From Actinoplanes solisilvae (GTDB taxonomy: Bacteria > Actinomycetota > Actinomycetes > Mycobacteriales > Micromonosporaceae), in the NCBI RefSeq assembly GCF_003999975.1, contig NZ_RJAC01000010.1, positions 186,001 through 250,000 on the forward strand: a stretch of 64,000 bases of DNA, written 5' to 3'. Both the position numbers and the translations under genes were made by a program. Positions 36,191 to 45,635 of the stretch are shown here, piece after piece (positions within the stretch are counted from its first letter, which is position 1; each line of letters opens with the position of its first letter). Under the pieces are notes generated by a model. It was not told the DNA's origin, searched no databases, and saw only the letters and a list, made by a program, of their open reading frames with translations.

Positions 36191-37243
36191 TCAAGCGACC
36201 GGGAGCAGCCCCAGTCCGACCAGGCTGTCGGCCGTCTCCGCGATCGTCTGCTCGACGCCACGTGGCCGCCATCCGAGCAGCTCACTGGCCTTCGCGTTGC
36301 TGATCTCGGGTATCTGGCCGCGCAGAGCGGCGGCCTCCCGCAACGCCGGATCGGTACGGGCCCCGGCCCGCACCTGCTCGTCGTCGAGCTCGGCGGCGGG
36401 AACTCGGTCGGCGAACCGGGGCAAATGCCGCGCCAGCATCCGCCCCATCTCGAAGAAGCTGATCGACGGGCCGCCGACGCCGATGAATCGCCCGCCGGCC
36501 GCGGCGGGGTTCAGCATCGCGCGAAAGTGCAGGTCGACGACGTCGCGCACGTCCACCACCCCGAAATACATGCGCGGCACCACGGGCGTCGAGCCGTCGA
36601 GGAAGGCCTTCACCAGACCGGTGGACGCGCTCAGCTTGGTGCCCAGCAGCGGCCCGAAAATGCCGACGGGATTGACTACCGCCAGTTCGAGGCCGCCGTG
36701 CTCGGCGACGTAGTCCCAGGCGGCCCGCTCCGCGACGACCTTCGACCTGATGTACGCCGGGAGATCGTCCGCTGGGTCGGTCCAGTCCGACTCGTCGTAG
36801 TGGCCGTCCGGCTTCACGCTGTAGCCGACCGCCGCGTACGAGGAGGTCAGCACCACGCGCTCGACTCCCGCGCCACGCGCCGCCGCCAGCACCCGCAGCG
36901 CCCCGTCGCGGGCCGGCACGATCAGCTCGTCGTCGGACGCGGGTGGCGTGAACGGGAACGGCGACGCGTGATGCCAGACGAACCGGGCACCGGCCGCCGC
37001 CTTGTCCCAGTTGTCGTCGGAGGTCAGCTCGGCGGCCACGAACTCGGCCCGCTCCCCCGCCTCGACGCCCGCGCGCCGGACCCGTTCGCGCACCTCCGGC
37101 TCCTGGCCCGGGTCGCGCACGGTGACCCGTACGCGATAGCCCTCTCGGAGAAGCCGGGCGATGGAGTGACCGCCCACGTGACCGGTGGCGCCGGTGACGA
37201 GAACGGGTGCCTCGTCGACAAGTTCGCTGGGTAGCTCGTTCAT
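36191..37243 (-). CDS. NAD-dependent epimerase/dehydratase (extended SDR)
   Basis: The 350-residue protein has VTGATGHVGGHSIARLL (Rossmann motif), a TSSYAAVGYS serine region and YIRSK (catalytic Tyr and Lys), resembling dihydroflavonol-4-reductase-like reductases. ATG 37243 follows AAGGAAG with good spacing. Start codons of this gene and the divergent MerR gene are only 31 bases apart, so the MerR protein very likely controls it. Substrate unknown. Confidence 0.9.
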   Translation of the reverse strand: MNELPSELVDEAPVLVTGATGHVGGHSIARLLREGYRVRVTVRDPGQEPEVRERVRRAGVEAGERAEFVAAELTSDDNWDKAAAGARFVWHHASPFPFTPPASDDELIVPARDGALRVLAAARGAGVERVVLTSSYAAVGYSVKPDGHYDESDWTDPADDLPAYIRSKVVAERAAWDYVAEHGGLELAVVNPVGIFGPLLGTKLSASTGLVKAFLDGSTPVVPRMYFGVVDVRDVVDLHFRAMLNPAAAGGRFIGVGGPSISFFEMGRMLARHLPRFADRVPAAELDDEQVRAGARTDPALREAAALRGQIPEISNAKASELLGWRPRGVEQTIAETADSLVGLGLLPVA

Positions 37244-37274
37244 CGGGATCTTCCTTCTGACGTAGTTTCGGAAT

Positions 37275-37709
37275 ATGACGACCAGCGCCCCGCTCAGCAT
37301 CCAGGAGATGGCTCAGCGCTCCGGCTTCAGCGAGCCGACGCTGCGCTACTACGAGAAGACGGGGCTGCTCGGGTCCGTCGACCGGGACGAGGCCACGGGG
37401 CATCGCCGGTACGACGACGCGACCGTGGCCCGGGTCGACGCGCTGGCGTGCCTGCGGTCGTCCGGGGTGTCCGTCGACGGTCTGCGCCGTTACGTGAGCC
37501 TGGTCGAACAGGGCGACGACGCGGCCGTGGAGCTGCGGCAGCTCTTCACCGAGCAGGCCGCCCACGTCGCCGCCGAGATCGAGCGGCTACGCGTACGCCA
37601 CGAATATCTGACCCTGAAGGCGCGGATGTGGGACGCGCGGGCCGGCGGCGACACGGACTCCGAGGAGGAGACCGTCGAGCGGGTGAAAGACGTTCTTCAA
37701 CGCTTCTGA
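37275..37709 (+). CDS. MerR-family transcriptional regulator
   Basis: The 144-residue protein has the MerR helix-turn-helix (LSIQEMAQRSGFSEPTLRYY, EKTGLL), the wing GHRRYDDATV, and a C-terminal dimerisation coiled coil. No effector cysteines, so it resembles MerR regulators of SDR or oxidoreductase genes. TAGTTT lies six bases before the ATG and no ribosome site exists, which suggests a leaderless transcript. Divergent from the epimerase. Confidence 0.9.
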   Translation: MTTSAPLSIQEMAQRSGFSEPTLRYYEKTGLLGSVDRDEATGHRRYDDATVARVDALACLRSSGVSVDGLRRYVSLVEQGDDAAVELRQLFTEQAAHVAAEIERLRVRHEYLTLKARMWDARAGGDTDSEEETVERVKDVLQRF

Positions 37710-37771
37710 GGTCGTCATGACACCCGAGTGTTCGCGCCCTCAAGCGCTTGAGGGCAAGGGTGACGGTCGTC

Positions 37772-38794
37772 TCACCTTTCCAGGCGGTTGGCCAGCCAGG
37801 TGAGCGACTGCGGGTAGCGGTAGTCGATGCCTCCGTGACCGGCCGGGAAGAGCTCGAAGTTGATGCGGCCGGCCGGGACGCCGATGCGGTCGAGACCGGC
37901 GCGGAACGCCTCGGCGCCCAGGTCGAGGAACCATTCGTCGCGGGTGCCGGCGTCGATCCAGATCGCGCGTTGCGAGCGCAGCGCGTCGGCGTAGCGGTCG
38001 ATCATGCGTACGGGATCCCAGGCGAGCCATTTCTCCCAGAGTGAGGGAATCAACTCGCCCGACCTGGGGTCGAACGGCAGTTGTGGGGTGCCGTCGCCGG
38101 CCGGGGAGAACGCCGCGGTGCAGCCCAGCAGCAGGACGAGCGCCGAGTCGGCCTCGGCGGTGAAGGCGGTGCGGCCGCGGAAGTCGGCCCACCATTTCTG
38201 GATGTCGTGGTCGTAGTCGCGCAGCGCCCGGGTCGCCTTGGCGAATTCGTTCAGGTAGCAGTACTCGTACAGAGCGTCACCGGCATGGGTGGCCAGGGCG
38301 CCGAACAGGTCGGGCCGCAGCATCGGCGTGATCATCGCGCCGAACCCGCCGGAGGACTTGCCCATGATGGCCCGCGAGGCCGGCGTGGCCAGCGTGCGGT
38401 AATGCGCGTCGACCCACGGCACGACCTCGTCGCAGAGGTAGGAGTGGTAGGGGCCGGTGCCCACAGAATCGATGAACTGCGAACCGCCGTACGCCGTCCA
38501 GGCGTCGACGTAGACGACGATGCAACCCGGCGCCTCGCCGCGGGCGAACACCTGGTCGGCCGTCTCGATGAAGGGCTGCCGGAACGGCGTGCGGTTGGCC
38601 CACATGCCGACGTGACCGGTGTAGCCCTGAATGACGTAGACGGCCGGGTAACGCTCCGTCTCCGAGTATCCCGGCGGCGTGTAGACCCACAGCGGCCGCA
38701 CGTGCGGGTCACCCAGCGGGTTGTCGCGCAGCAGCACCGAGTCGATCGTCTCGTGGTGCAGCCGTCCGGCCAGTTCAGATCCCCAAGGCAGCAT
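37772..38794 (-). CDS. Alpha/beta-hydrolase-fold esterase (esterase D/PF00756-like)
   Basis: The 340-residue protein has the putative-esterase layout: LWVYTPPGYSETERYPAVYV, an oxyanion region, the nucleophile elbow GKSSGGFGA (Ser), and a late HGGIDYRYP with the catalytic His. No signal peptide is visible, so it is probably cytoplasmic. I use ATG 38794 over an upstream TTG because the conserved part starts there. Substrate unknown; it stands alone. Confidence 0.82.
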   Translation of the reverse strand: MLPWGSELAGRLHHETIDSVLLRDNPLGDPHVRPLWVYTPPGYSETERYPAVYVIQGYTGHVGMWANRTPFRQPFIETADQVFARGEAPGCIVVYVDAWTAYGGSQFIDSVGTGPYHSYLCDEVVPWVDAHYRTLATPASRAIMGKSSGGFGAMITPMLRPDLFGALATHAGDALYEYCYLNEFAKATRALRDYDHDIQKWWADFRGRTAFTAEADSALVLLLGCTAAFSPAGDGTPQLPFDPRSGELIPSLWEKWLAWDPVRMIDRYADALRSQRAIWIDAGTRDEWFLDLGAEAFRAGLDRIGVPAGRINFELFPAGHGGIDYRYPQSLTWLANRLER

Positions 38795-38828
38795 TCCCCG
38801 AGTCAACCACGAGACGATCAAAGCCGCG

Positions 38829-39221
38829 TCAGATGACGGCCTCGGGGCGCACGTCGCCGGCGACGCCCGAACCCTCCTTCGGCTGCACGGGCGCGCTGGC
38901 CTGGGTGCGGACGAACATGGCGGTGGCGGCGGCCACGAAGGACAGCACCAAAGCCTGCTGGTCGGCGCCGACGTTCAGGCCGAAACCCAGCAGCAGGGCC
39001 AGGAACGCCTTGGTGAACCCGAGGATCGCGGCGGACAGTCCGTCCTGGGTCTGCCAGGCGACGACGATGCCGAGGACGGCGGCGGTGACGGCGATCAGCA
39101 GCGACTCCATCTCGGGCGAGAAGTTGAAGACCAGGGCGCCGAGCAGGTAGATGAACGCGTTGATCAGCGCGGACCACATCGCGGGCTCGCGTCCCCAGAT
39201 CTTGCCGGCCGTCGATGTCAC
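38829..39221 (-). CDS. Small integral membrane protein
   Basis: The 130-residue product has three to four hydrophobic helices (ALINAFIYLLGALVF, LLIAVTAAVLGIVVAW, LALLLGFGLNVGA) and a charged tail. The layout is holin-like, but no phage genes are present. I start at GTG 39221 after GGGGAA; longer frames add low-complexity residues. The 254 bp upstream hold no gene; a GGGGAC/GTCCCC hairpin sits at 39375-39388. Confidence 0.6.
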   Translation of the reverse strand: MTSTAGKIWGREPAMWSALINAFIYLLGALVFNFSPEMESLLIAVTAAVLGIVVAWQTQDGLSAAILGFTKAFLALLLGFGLNVGADQQALVLSFVAAATAMFVRTQASAPVQPKEGSGVAGDVRPEAVI

Positions 39222-39475
39222 GAGAGTTCCCCGTCCGCCGCAGATATTGATTTCGGCGCACGTTAGCGCTTCCCCCTGTTGATCGGAACCGGTCACCAGG
39301 CGTGGGTGCGCCATGCGGCGGCAGTCAGCATCCCGGCCAATCGGGCGTCATCGCCCCCTGTGACCGGGGGCACCGGGGACCCGTCCCCAGTAGTACGGCA
39401 CGTCGCAACCCCTGGGGCAGTCCGGTGGCGTGCGGCAGATGGTCGTAGAGGCCGCTGCCAACAAAGGGGAGAACG

Positions 39476-40900
39476 ATGGAAGAGACATCGCCGCCGAGGA
39501 GGATCGCGCTGGCGTTGATCCTCGGGTCACAGCTCATGCTGACGCTGGACACGTCGATCATCACGACCGCGTTACCGCACGTGCAACGTCAGTTCGACTT
39601 CTCGCAGGCCGCGCTCTCCTGGGTGCAGAACGCCTACGTGCTCGCCTTCGGCGGGCTGCTGCTGCTCGGTGCGCGAGCCGGTGACCTGCTCGGCCGCCGC
39701 CGTGTGTTCGTCGCCGGCATCGCGTTGTTCACGCTGGCCTCGCTGGCCGCCGGGCTCGCGCCGACCGGTCCGCTGCTGATCATCGCGCGGGCGGTGCAGG
39801 GAGTCGCCGCGTCGCTCGCGGTGCCGTCGACGCTCGCGCTACTGGTCTCCGGTTCGCGGTCGGCGGCCGACCGGGCCCGGCTCATCGCGTTGTACAGCGC
39901 GGTCATCGGGGCCGGCGGCAGTGTCGGCATCGTGATCGGGGGCGTCTTCACCGACCTGCTCTCGTGGCGGTGGGGCCTGCTGGTCAACGTGCCGATCGGC
40001 ATCGCCATCGTGTCGCTGGCGCCGCGCTTCCTGGCCGAGACCCCACGCAGCAGCGGCAACTTCGACCTCGGCGGCGCCCTGACCTCGGTGCTCGGCATGA
40101 CCGGTCTGGTGTTCGGTTTCATCCAGGCGGCCGAGAAGGGCTGGGGCGACCCCACCACGTACGGATCACTGGCCGTCGGCGTGGTGCTGCTGGTGACCTT
40201 CGTGCTGATCGAACGGGTCGTCGCCGAGCCGATCACGCCGTTGCGCCTGTTCGCGAGCGTGGAGCGCTCCGGGGCGTACGCGGGAAGGTTCTTGATCGTC
40301 GGCGGCAACTTCGCGGTGTTCTATTTCCTCAGCCAGTACCTGCAGGAGGTGCTGCACCTGAGCGCGCTGGAGACCGGGTTCGCGTTCGTGCCGGTCACCG
40401 GGATGTTCTTCGCGATGGTCTACGTCGTCCGGCCGCTGCTCGAGCGGTTCGGCCGACCGGTGCTGCTGGTGGCGTCGATCGCGGTGGCGCTGGTCGGCAC
40501 CTGGTGGCTGTCGCTGATCGGGACCGGGTCGTCGTACTTCCCGGACGTCGTGCTGCCGCTGCTGGTGATCGGCGTCGGGCAGGGCATCGCGATCATCCTG
40601 ATGACCAACGGCGGCGTGGCCGGGGTCGAGCCACGCGACGCCGGCGCCGCGTCGGGCCTGGTCAACGTCGCCCATCAGGTCGGCGGGTCGCTCGGCATCG
40701 CGATCCTGACCATCGTTTTCACCCACGGCACCGGTGGCGGAACGAGCCTCGACGACCGGACCGCCGGCTTCCGGGACGCCTTCACCGGCGCGACCGTCTT
40801 CTTCGTCGTCGCCCTCGTGCTCGGCATCGTCGTCGCCATCGGCACCGCCCGCAGCAAAAGGTACCCGGCGAACGCCGCCGATCTGGTTCCCGCAGAGTAA
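39476..40900 (+). CDS. MFS transporter, DHA2 (EmrB/QacA) type
   Basis: The 474-residue protein has about fourteen membrane segments, the helix-1 signature LDTSIITTALPHVQRQF and a GARAGDLLGRRRVF loop motif. It is probably a drug/proton antiporter. ATG 39476 follows GGGGAGAACG. The aldehyde dehydrogenase gene starts 10 bases after its stop, so the two form an operon; a detoxification pair exporting and oxidising a related aldehyde is possible. Confidence 0.92.
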   Translation: MEETSPPRRIALALILGSQLMLTLDTSIITTALPHVQRQFDFSQAALSWVQNAYVLAFGGLLLLGARAGDLLGRRRVFVAGIALFTLASLAAGLAPTGPLLIIARAVQGVAASLAVPSTLALLVSGSRSAADRARLIALYSAVIGAGGSVGIVIGGVFTDLLSWRWGLLVNVPIGIAIVSLAPRFLAETPRSSGNFDLGGALTSVLGMTGLVFGFIQAAEKGWGDPTTYGSLAVGVVLLVTFVLIERVVAEPITPLRLFASVERSGAYAGRFLIVGGNFAVFYFLSQYLQEVLHLSALETGFAFVPVTGMFFAMVYVVRPLLERFGRPVLLVASIAVALVGTWWLSLIGTGSSYFPDVVLPLLVIGVGQGIAIILMTNGGVAGVEPRDAGAASGLVNVAHQVGGSLGIAILTIVFTHGTGGGTSLDDRTAGFRDAFTGATVFFVVALVLGIVVAIGTARSKRYPANAADLVPAE

Positions 40901-40910
40901 GGAGAAAGAA

Positions 40911-42353
40911 ATGATCACCAACGACAAGCTGTTCCTCGGTGGGGTCTGGACCGCACCGTCCGACCCGGAGCTGATGGACGTCGTCTCCCCGCACGACCAG
41001 TCGGTGCTGGGCCGGGTCGCCCAGGCGCGGCCGGCCGACATCGACCGGGCCGTCGCGATCGCCCGCGACGCCTTCGACAACGGCCCCTGGCCGAGGACGC
41101 CACCGGCCGAACGGATCGCGGTCCTGCGCCGCTACAACGAGCTGCGCGAGAAACGGGCCGAGGAGATCGCGCGGGTCACCGCCGAGGAGAACGGGTCGGC
41201 GCTCTGGTTCTGCCGTGCCGGGCAGCCCGGCCTGACCCGCCAGGCGAACTCGTTCCTCAAGGCCGCCGAGGAGTTCGGCTGGAAAGAGACGCTGACCCCG
41301 TCCGACCCGTCGGCGCCCTTCCGGTCGGTGGTCCGCCGTACGCCGGTCGGGGTCGTCGCCGCGATCATCCCGTGGAACTCGCCGTTCTCCGCGGCCAACG
41401 CGAAGATCATCCCGGCGCTGCTGGCCGGGAACACCGTGGTGCTCAAGGTTTCGCCGGAGAACACCCTCGCCATGAACATTCTCGCCGAACTGGTCACCGA
41501 GGCCGGCGTGCCCGCGGGCGTGCTCAGCGTCCTGCCGGCCGACCGCGAGACCAGCGAGCACCTGGTGCGGCACCCGGATATCGACAAGATCGCGTTCACC
41601 GGCTCGACGCGGGCCGGGCGCCGGATCGCCTCGCTCGCCGGCGAGCAGCTCAAGCGGGTCAGTCTCGAACTGGGCGGCAAGTCGGCGGTGATCCTGCTGC
41701 CCGACACCGACCTCGCCGCGGCCGTACGGGGCCTCAAGTTCGGGACGATGCTCAACAACGGCGAGTCGTGCATCGCGCAGACCCGCATTCTGGTGCCGCG
41801 CAGCCGTCACGGCGAGGTGGTCGACGCCCTTCGTGACATGGTCGCGACGGCGGTCGTCGGCGATCCGCTCGACCCGTCCACGTTCATCGGGCCGATGGTT
41901 CGCGCCGATCAGCAGCAGCGGGTACGCGACTACATCGATCTCGGCGTGGCCGAGGGCGCCACGCTGGTCACCGGCGGCGCTCAGATCCCGGCCGGTCTCG
42001 AGAAGGGCTACTACGTCACGCCGACGCTGTTCTCCGATGTGGACAACGACATGACGATCGCGCGGGAGGAGATCTTCGGGCCGGTTCTTTCGGCCATCGC
42101 CTACGACGACGAGGACGACGCTGTGCGCATCGCCAACGATTCCGAGTACGGGCTCTCGGGTGGGGTCTGGTCGGCCGACCCCGCGCACGCCCTGGACGTC
42201 GCCCGGCGGATCCGCACCGGCACCGTGACGATCAACGGCGCCCCGATCGGCTTCGACGGCCCGTTCGGCGGCTTCAAGACCAGCGGGATCGGGCGCGAGT
42301 ACGGCGCGGTCGGCCTCGGTCAGTACACCGAATATCAAACCGTCACCCTCTGA
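40911..42353 (+). CDS. Aldehyde dehydrogenase family protein
   Basis: The 480-residue protein has PWN (154-156), catalytic E253 in LELGGKS and catalytic C287 in NNGESCIAQ, plus EEIFGPV toward the C-terminus. It would oxidise an aldehyde with NAD(P)+. ATG 40911 follows AAGGAGAAAGAA, a strong site. A terminator hairpin follows directly. The exact substrate is not deducible; the family context (vanillin, betaine or gamma-aminobutyraldehyde types) stays open. Confidence 0.93.
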   Translation: MITNDKLFLGGVWTAPSDPELMDVVSPHDQSVLGRVAQARPADIDRAVAIARDAFDNGPWPRTPPAERIAVLRRYNELREKRAEEIARVTAEENGSALWFCRAGQPGLTRQANSFLKAAEEFGWKETLTPSDPSAPFRSVVRRTPVGVVAAIIPWNSPFSAANAKIIPALLAGNTVVLKVSPENTLAMNILAELVTEAGVPAGVLSVLPADRETSEHLVRHPDIDKIAFTGSTRAGRRIASLAGEQLKRVSLELGGKSAVILLPDTDLAAAVRGLKFGTMLNNGESCIAQTRILVPRSRHGEVVDALRDMVATAVVGDPLDPSTFIGPMVRADQQQRVRDYIDLGVAEGATLVTGGAQIPAGLEKGYYVTPTLFSDVDNDMTIAREEIFGPVLSAIAYDDEDDAVRIANDSEYGLSGGVWSADPAHALDVARRIRTGTVTINGAPIGFDGPFGGFKTSGIGREYGAVGLGQYTEYQTVTL

Positions 42354-42358
42354 CGATT

Positions 42359-42388
42359 GCCGCCGCCCCTGGAGAAGGGGGCGGCGGC
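42359..42388 (+). terminator. Intrinsic-type hairpin after aldehyde dehydrogenase
   Basis: GCCGCCGCCCC (42359-42369) and GGGGCGGCGGC (42378-42388) form a perfect 11-bp stem with an 8-base loop, followed by a short T-containing tail (CTCTTCGTT). It lies between convergent genes and could serve both. Confidence 0.7.
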
Positions 42389-42396
42389 CTCTTCGT

Positions 42397-45171
42397 TCAG
42401 CAGGCGTAGACCCGGAACTCCCAGAGCGAATATCCGTACGGCGTCCCGCGCTCGGTTCCGTACATTCGCACATAACGAGCGTCGCCGCTGAGCGCGTGGC
42501 TGGCCGAGCCACCCGTTCCGGTGCCGCTGACCGTGACGGCCGGCGTCCACGTGCTGCCGTTCGCCGACGTCTCGATGCGGTAGGAGCGGCCGTACGCGGC
42601 CTCCCAGCTCAGCTCGGCCCGCGTCAGCGTGCGCGACGAGCCGAGGTCGACCTGGATCCACTGCGGATCGGCGAACGCGGACGACCAGCGGGTACCGGCG
42701 TCGCCGTCGACCGCGTTGGCGCCGGGGAAGCCGGCCTCGATCGACGACACGGTGACCGGGCGGCCCTGCGAGGCCAGGGTTCCGCTGCCGCAGCCGGTGG
42801 GCGGCGGGTCGGTCGGGGTCGTTCCACCGCCGTTCGCGTTGCCGCCCGACCAGTTCACGGCGCCGCTCGCCACCGTCTTGCCGGCTGGGACAGAAAGCGT
42901 ACGACCGTCGGAGAACGTGACGGTCAGCGCGGCGTTCGTGATGTTCGAGGCCACGTACGTCTTGGCGCCGCTCTTGCTGAACACCTTCGCGAGCGGATGG
43001 TTGGCCGTGACCGTCGTGTCGACCTGGCCCAGCGCCGACAGGTTACGAATCCAGTGGAACGTGTGCGCCTTGCTCTCGCCCTCCTCCGGTGTGTACGAGG
43101 TGTTCGCGCGGAACCGCGACAACGCGCCGTCCGGGTCGCCGAGCGCCAGATACTGCCAGAGCATGTCGCGCCACAGCGTCGGTTCGCCGCCGTTGTTGCT
43201 GACCATTTCGGCGTACGTCGACCGGACCGCGGCCGGATAGTCGCCGAGGTAGAACTGTCCGCCCGTGATCGGGAGCATGTTGATGCCGACGATCATCTCG
43301 TGCTCGCCGGAGAACCACGTCGCGTACGCCCCGCCCGAGCCCCACACGATCGCCGAGTAGTTGTGCCCCCACGACGCCGGGAAGTTCTCGTTGCGGACGT
43401 CGAACCAGTATTCGTTGATGGCGGCGGCCTGTGTCGTGTAGATCCAGACCCCGGCATCCCGTACGGCGGTATTGCCTGTGGCTTGTCCCCATTGGATCAG
43501 GGCGTTGGCGAAGTTCTGCCCCTCGGACGACGACTCCTGGTTGTTGCCCGCGCCGAACGAACCGTGCCCGGACGCCCAGTCGTGACCCGCGTAGATGTCG
43601 AAGTCGCGCAGATACGGGAACCGCGTGTCGTTGCGGTCGTAGTTGTTGGCGTCACGGATCAGCAGGTCGACCATGCCGCCGTACCGTGAACCGGAGGCCC
43701 ACGTCGGGTCGAATTTGGCCAGGGTCGCCGCGGCCGCGATGAAGTAGCCGTAGTGGAAGTGGTGGTCGTTCAGTTCCTGGTCCGAGCCGTACGACGCGGG
43801 GTAGCCGATCAGCGTGCCCCAGTTGCGGTCGTAGTAGAACACCCGCGACGTCTTGCCCGACGACGCCGTGAACCAGTCGGTCAGCCGCGTGCGAATCACG
43901 TTCAGGGCCGAATCCCGTACGGTCGTCAGGTTCAGCTGGTCGGCGATCTCCGCGATCCGCGCCGCCCGGCCCAGACCCTTCCCGGTCCAGTACGTGTCGT
44001 CGCCGCGGAAGTCGGCCGGGTTGTTGAGCTCGGCGTTCAGGTAGTTCGTGATCGTCGTCAGGTCGGCCCCGGACGAGTCACCCACGGCCGGGATCTCGGG
44101 CAGCACGCCTGTGTATTTGAGGGACGTGCTGAACTGCGTGCCGGTCACGATCCGCATGGCGCCGCGCGGTGAGACGTAGCTCTGCGCGAGCGGGGTCGAG
44201 CCGGTCAGATAGCGCCACTGGTGCGGGTAGAGCGCGATGACCGTCCCGGTTCCGCTGCCCTCGCGGGCCGTGGTGGTCAGCGTGTAGGTGGAGTTCACGG
44301 TGCCGCCGCCCTGGTTGTAGCTGTACGACAGGCGGCTGCCGGTGACGTGGTTATGGGCGTACGGCGTGAACCGGTCGGCCAGCGCGAGCTTGTCGGCCGT
44401 ACTGGTGCCGCTGGTCGTGGGCAGCACCGCGACCGAGAGATACCCGCGACCGGCGAGGTTGGACCGGATCGTCGTGCCGCTCAGCGACCAGGTGGCGCCG
44501 CTCGGGGCCCAGGCGACGTAGTCGTGCCCGCCGATCGAGAACCCGATCCGGTTGCCGCTGTTCGACCAGGCGGTCGGCGGGCCGGTGATGGTCAGGACCG
44601 CGTCGCCGCCGGTGACCTGGTACTACGACAGCGGCAGGCCCTTGCCGATCGTGGCCCGCAGGGTGCGGCCGCCGCCGCTGAGCGAGGTGCTGACCGTCCA
44701 GTCGCTCCAGCCGTCGACCAGCGCCTGGGTGGCGTTGAGCCCGTCGACGCCGACGCGAACGTGTTCGGCGTACGGGTAGTGGTATTCGCCGGTGCCCGTC
44801 GCGGAACCGCTGATCGCGGCGTCGGTCTGGTAGGACAGGCCCAGCCCGCCCGCGCCCGGCTTGTAGGCGGCCGGCCCGGCGAACAACGGCGTCGAGAACT
44901 GGCAGTCGGTCCGCTTGAACAGCAGCGACGACCACCAGTCGTTGGTCGGCACCGCGCCGGCGGGGGCGTTGCCGGTCACGTACTGCCGGGGGTTGGTCGA
45001 GACGCTGCCGCAGCCGGTGGGAAGGCTGCGCCCGGCCGGAAGGGTCTCGGTGTAGCTGCCGGCGCCGACCGGCGCGGCCGTCGCGCTGGTGCCGCTGCTA
45101 AGCACGGCGGCCAGCCCACCAGCTAGGAGAGCCGCCGCGAGCAGGCCGGCCAGGGAACGGGGGTGTGCCAT
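42397..45171 (-). pseudogene. GH81 endo-beta-1,3-glucanase with F5/8-type domain, amber-interrupted
   Basis: The 924-codon frame starts at ATG 45171 with a signal peptide (LAGLLAAALLAGGLAAVL). It contains a GH81 catalytic region (NDHHFHYGYFIAAAATLAKF and NNQESSSEGQNFANALIQW with the catalytic Glu) and, after a GGTTPTDPPP linker, a C-terminal F5/8 type C/CBM32-like domain ending in Cys. Codon 183 (44625..44623) is TAG, in frame, in the sequence LPLS-stop-YQVTGG where a Tyr codon is expected; the rest is open and intact. It would degrade fungal or algal beta-1,3-glucan. Either a recent nonsense mutation, a sequencing error, or readthrough. The promoter and operator upstream look intact. Confidence 0.8.
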
Positions 45172-45223
45172 GGGGATGGGGCCTCCGTCGGGGAAAGGGA
45201 GAAGAGCGCTCGCGTAAGCGGGG

Positions 45224-45237
45224 AGAGAGCGCTCTCT
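45224..45237. promoter_or_regulatory. LacI-type operator, perfect 14-bp palindrome
   Basis: AGAGAGCGCTCTCT is a perfect palindrome, close in form to the CebR-type TGGGAGCGCTCCCA of actinomycetes. It lies 10 bases after the -10 box of the glucanase promoter, so a bound repressor would block initiation. A partial second site (GAGCGCTC) lies at 45214-45221. Confidence 0.7.
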
Positions 45238-45247
45238 GAGTCTCGGA

Positions 45248-45276
45248 AGACTATCCAGGACGGAGGATTTCGTCAA
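45248..45276 (-). promoter_or_regulatory. Promoter of the GH81 gene
   Basis: On the minus strand TTGACG (45276-45271) and TAGTCT (45253-45248) are separated by 17 bases, about 77 bases before the ATG. Both elements are close to the housekeeping consensus. Confidence 0.65.
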
Positions 45277-45301
45277 TGTTACGTTCGTGAATAATGCCTG
45301 C

Positions 45302-45535
45302 TCAGAGCAGCCATTGATCCATTCCTCCGCCGCGGGGCGGGTCGGTGAGGATCGGTGGGGGCTTTCGGCGTCGCCTGATGAGGCTCGCGGCCACGACGCC
45401 CAGCGGGCCGGGCAGGCCGAGGCCGAGGCGGGCCAGGTCTCGGGACGCGGGGCCGGTCGGGATGTCGTGCGGGAGGGACGCCGTCTCGCCGGCCGGCCCG
45501 CCGGGACCGGGCGACGGCGGGTACGGGATGGCCAT
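45302..45535 (-). CDS. Possible small Pro-rich protein (77 aa)
   Basis: The frame from ATG 45535 encodes MAIPYPPSPGPGGPAGETAS, a short hydrophobic stretch LGLGLPGPLGVVAASLI followed by RRRRK, and ends GGGMDQWLL. The pattern of a weak membrane helix with positive stop is plausible but the ribosome site is poor (GAGG about 12 bases away). It could be chance coding in GC-rich DNA. Confidence 0.3.
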   Translation of the reverse strand: MAIPYPPSPGPGGPAGETASLPHDIPTGPASRDLARLGLGLPGPLGVVAASLIRRRRKPPPILTDPPRGGGMDQWLL

Positions 45536-45635
45536 CACTGCATCGTGCCTCACTCCGCGCGCCGGATATCTATGATCGCGAGTTCGGTTGGGGCAGGATG
45601 ACCTGGAGATGCCCTGCTGAGCGAGGCGGTGGACG

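Noticed and set aside
38829..39221. Holin of a prophage
   Set aside because: Membrane topology is holin-like, but no lysin, integrase or structural phage gene is nearby.
39375..39388. GGGGAC/GTCCCC hairpin before the DHA2 transporter gene
   Set aside because: Only six pairs with a two-base loop, no T-run and no partner site; could be chance in this GC-rich DNA.
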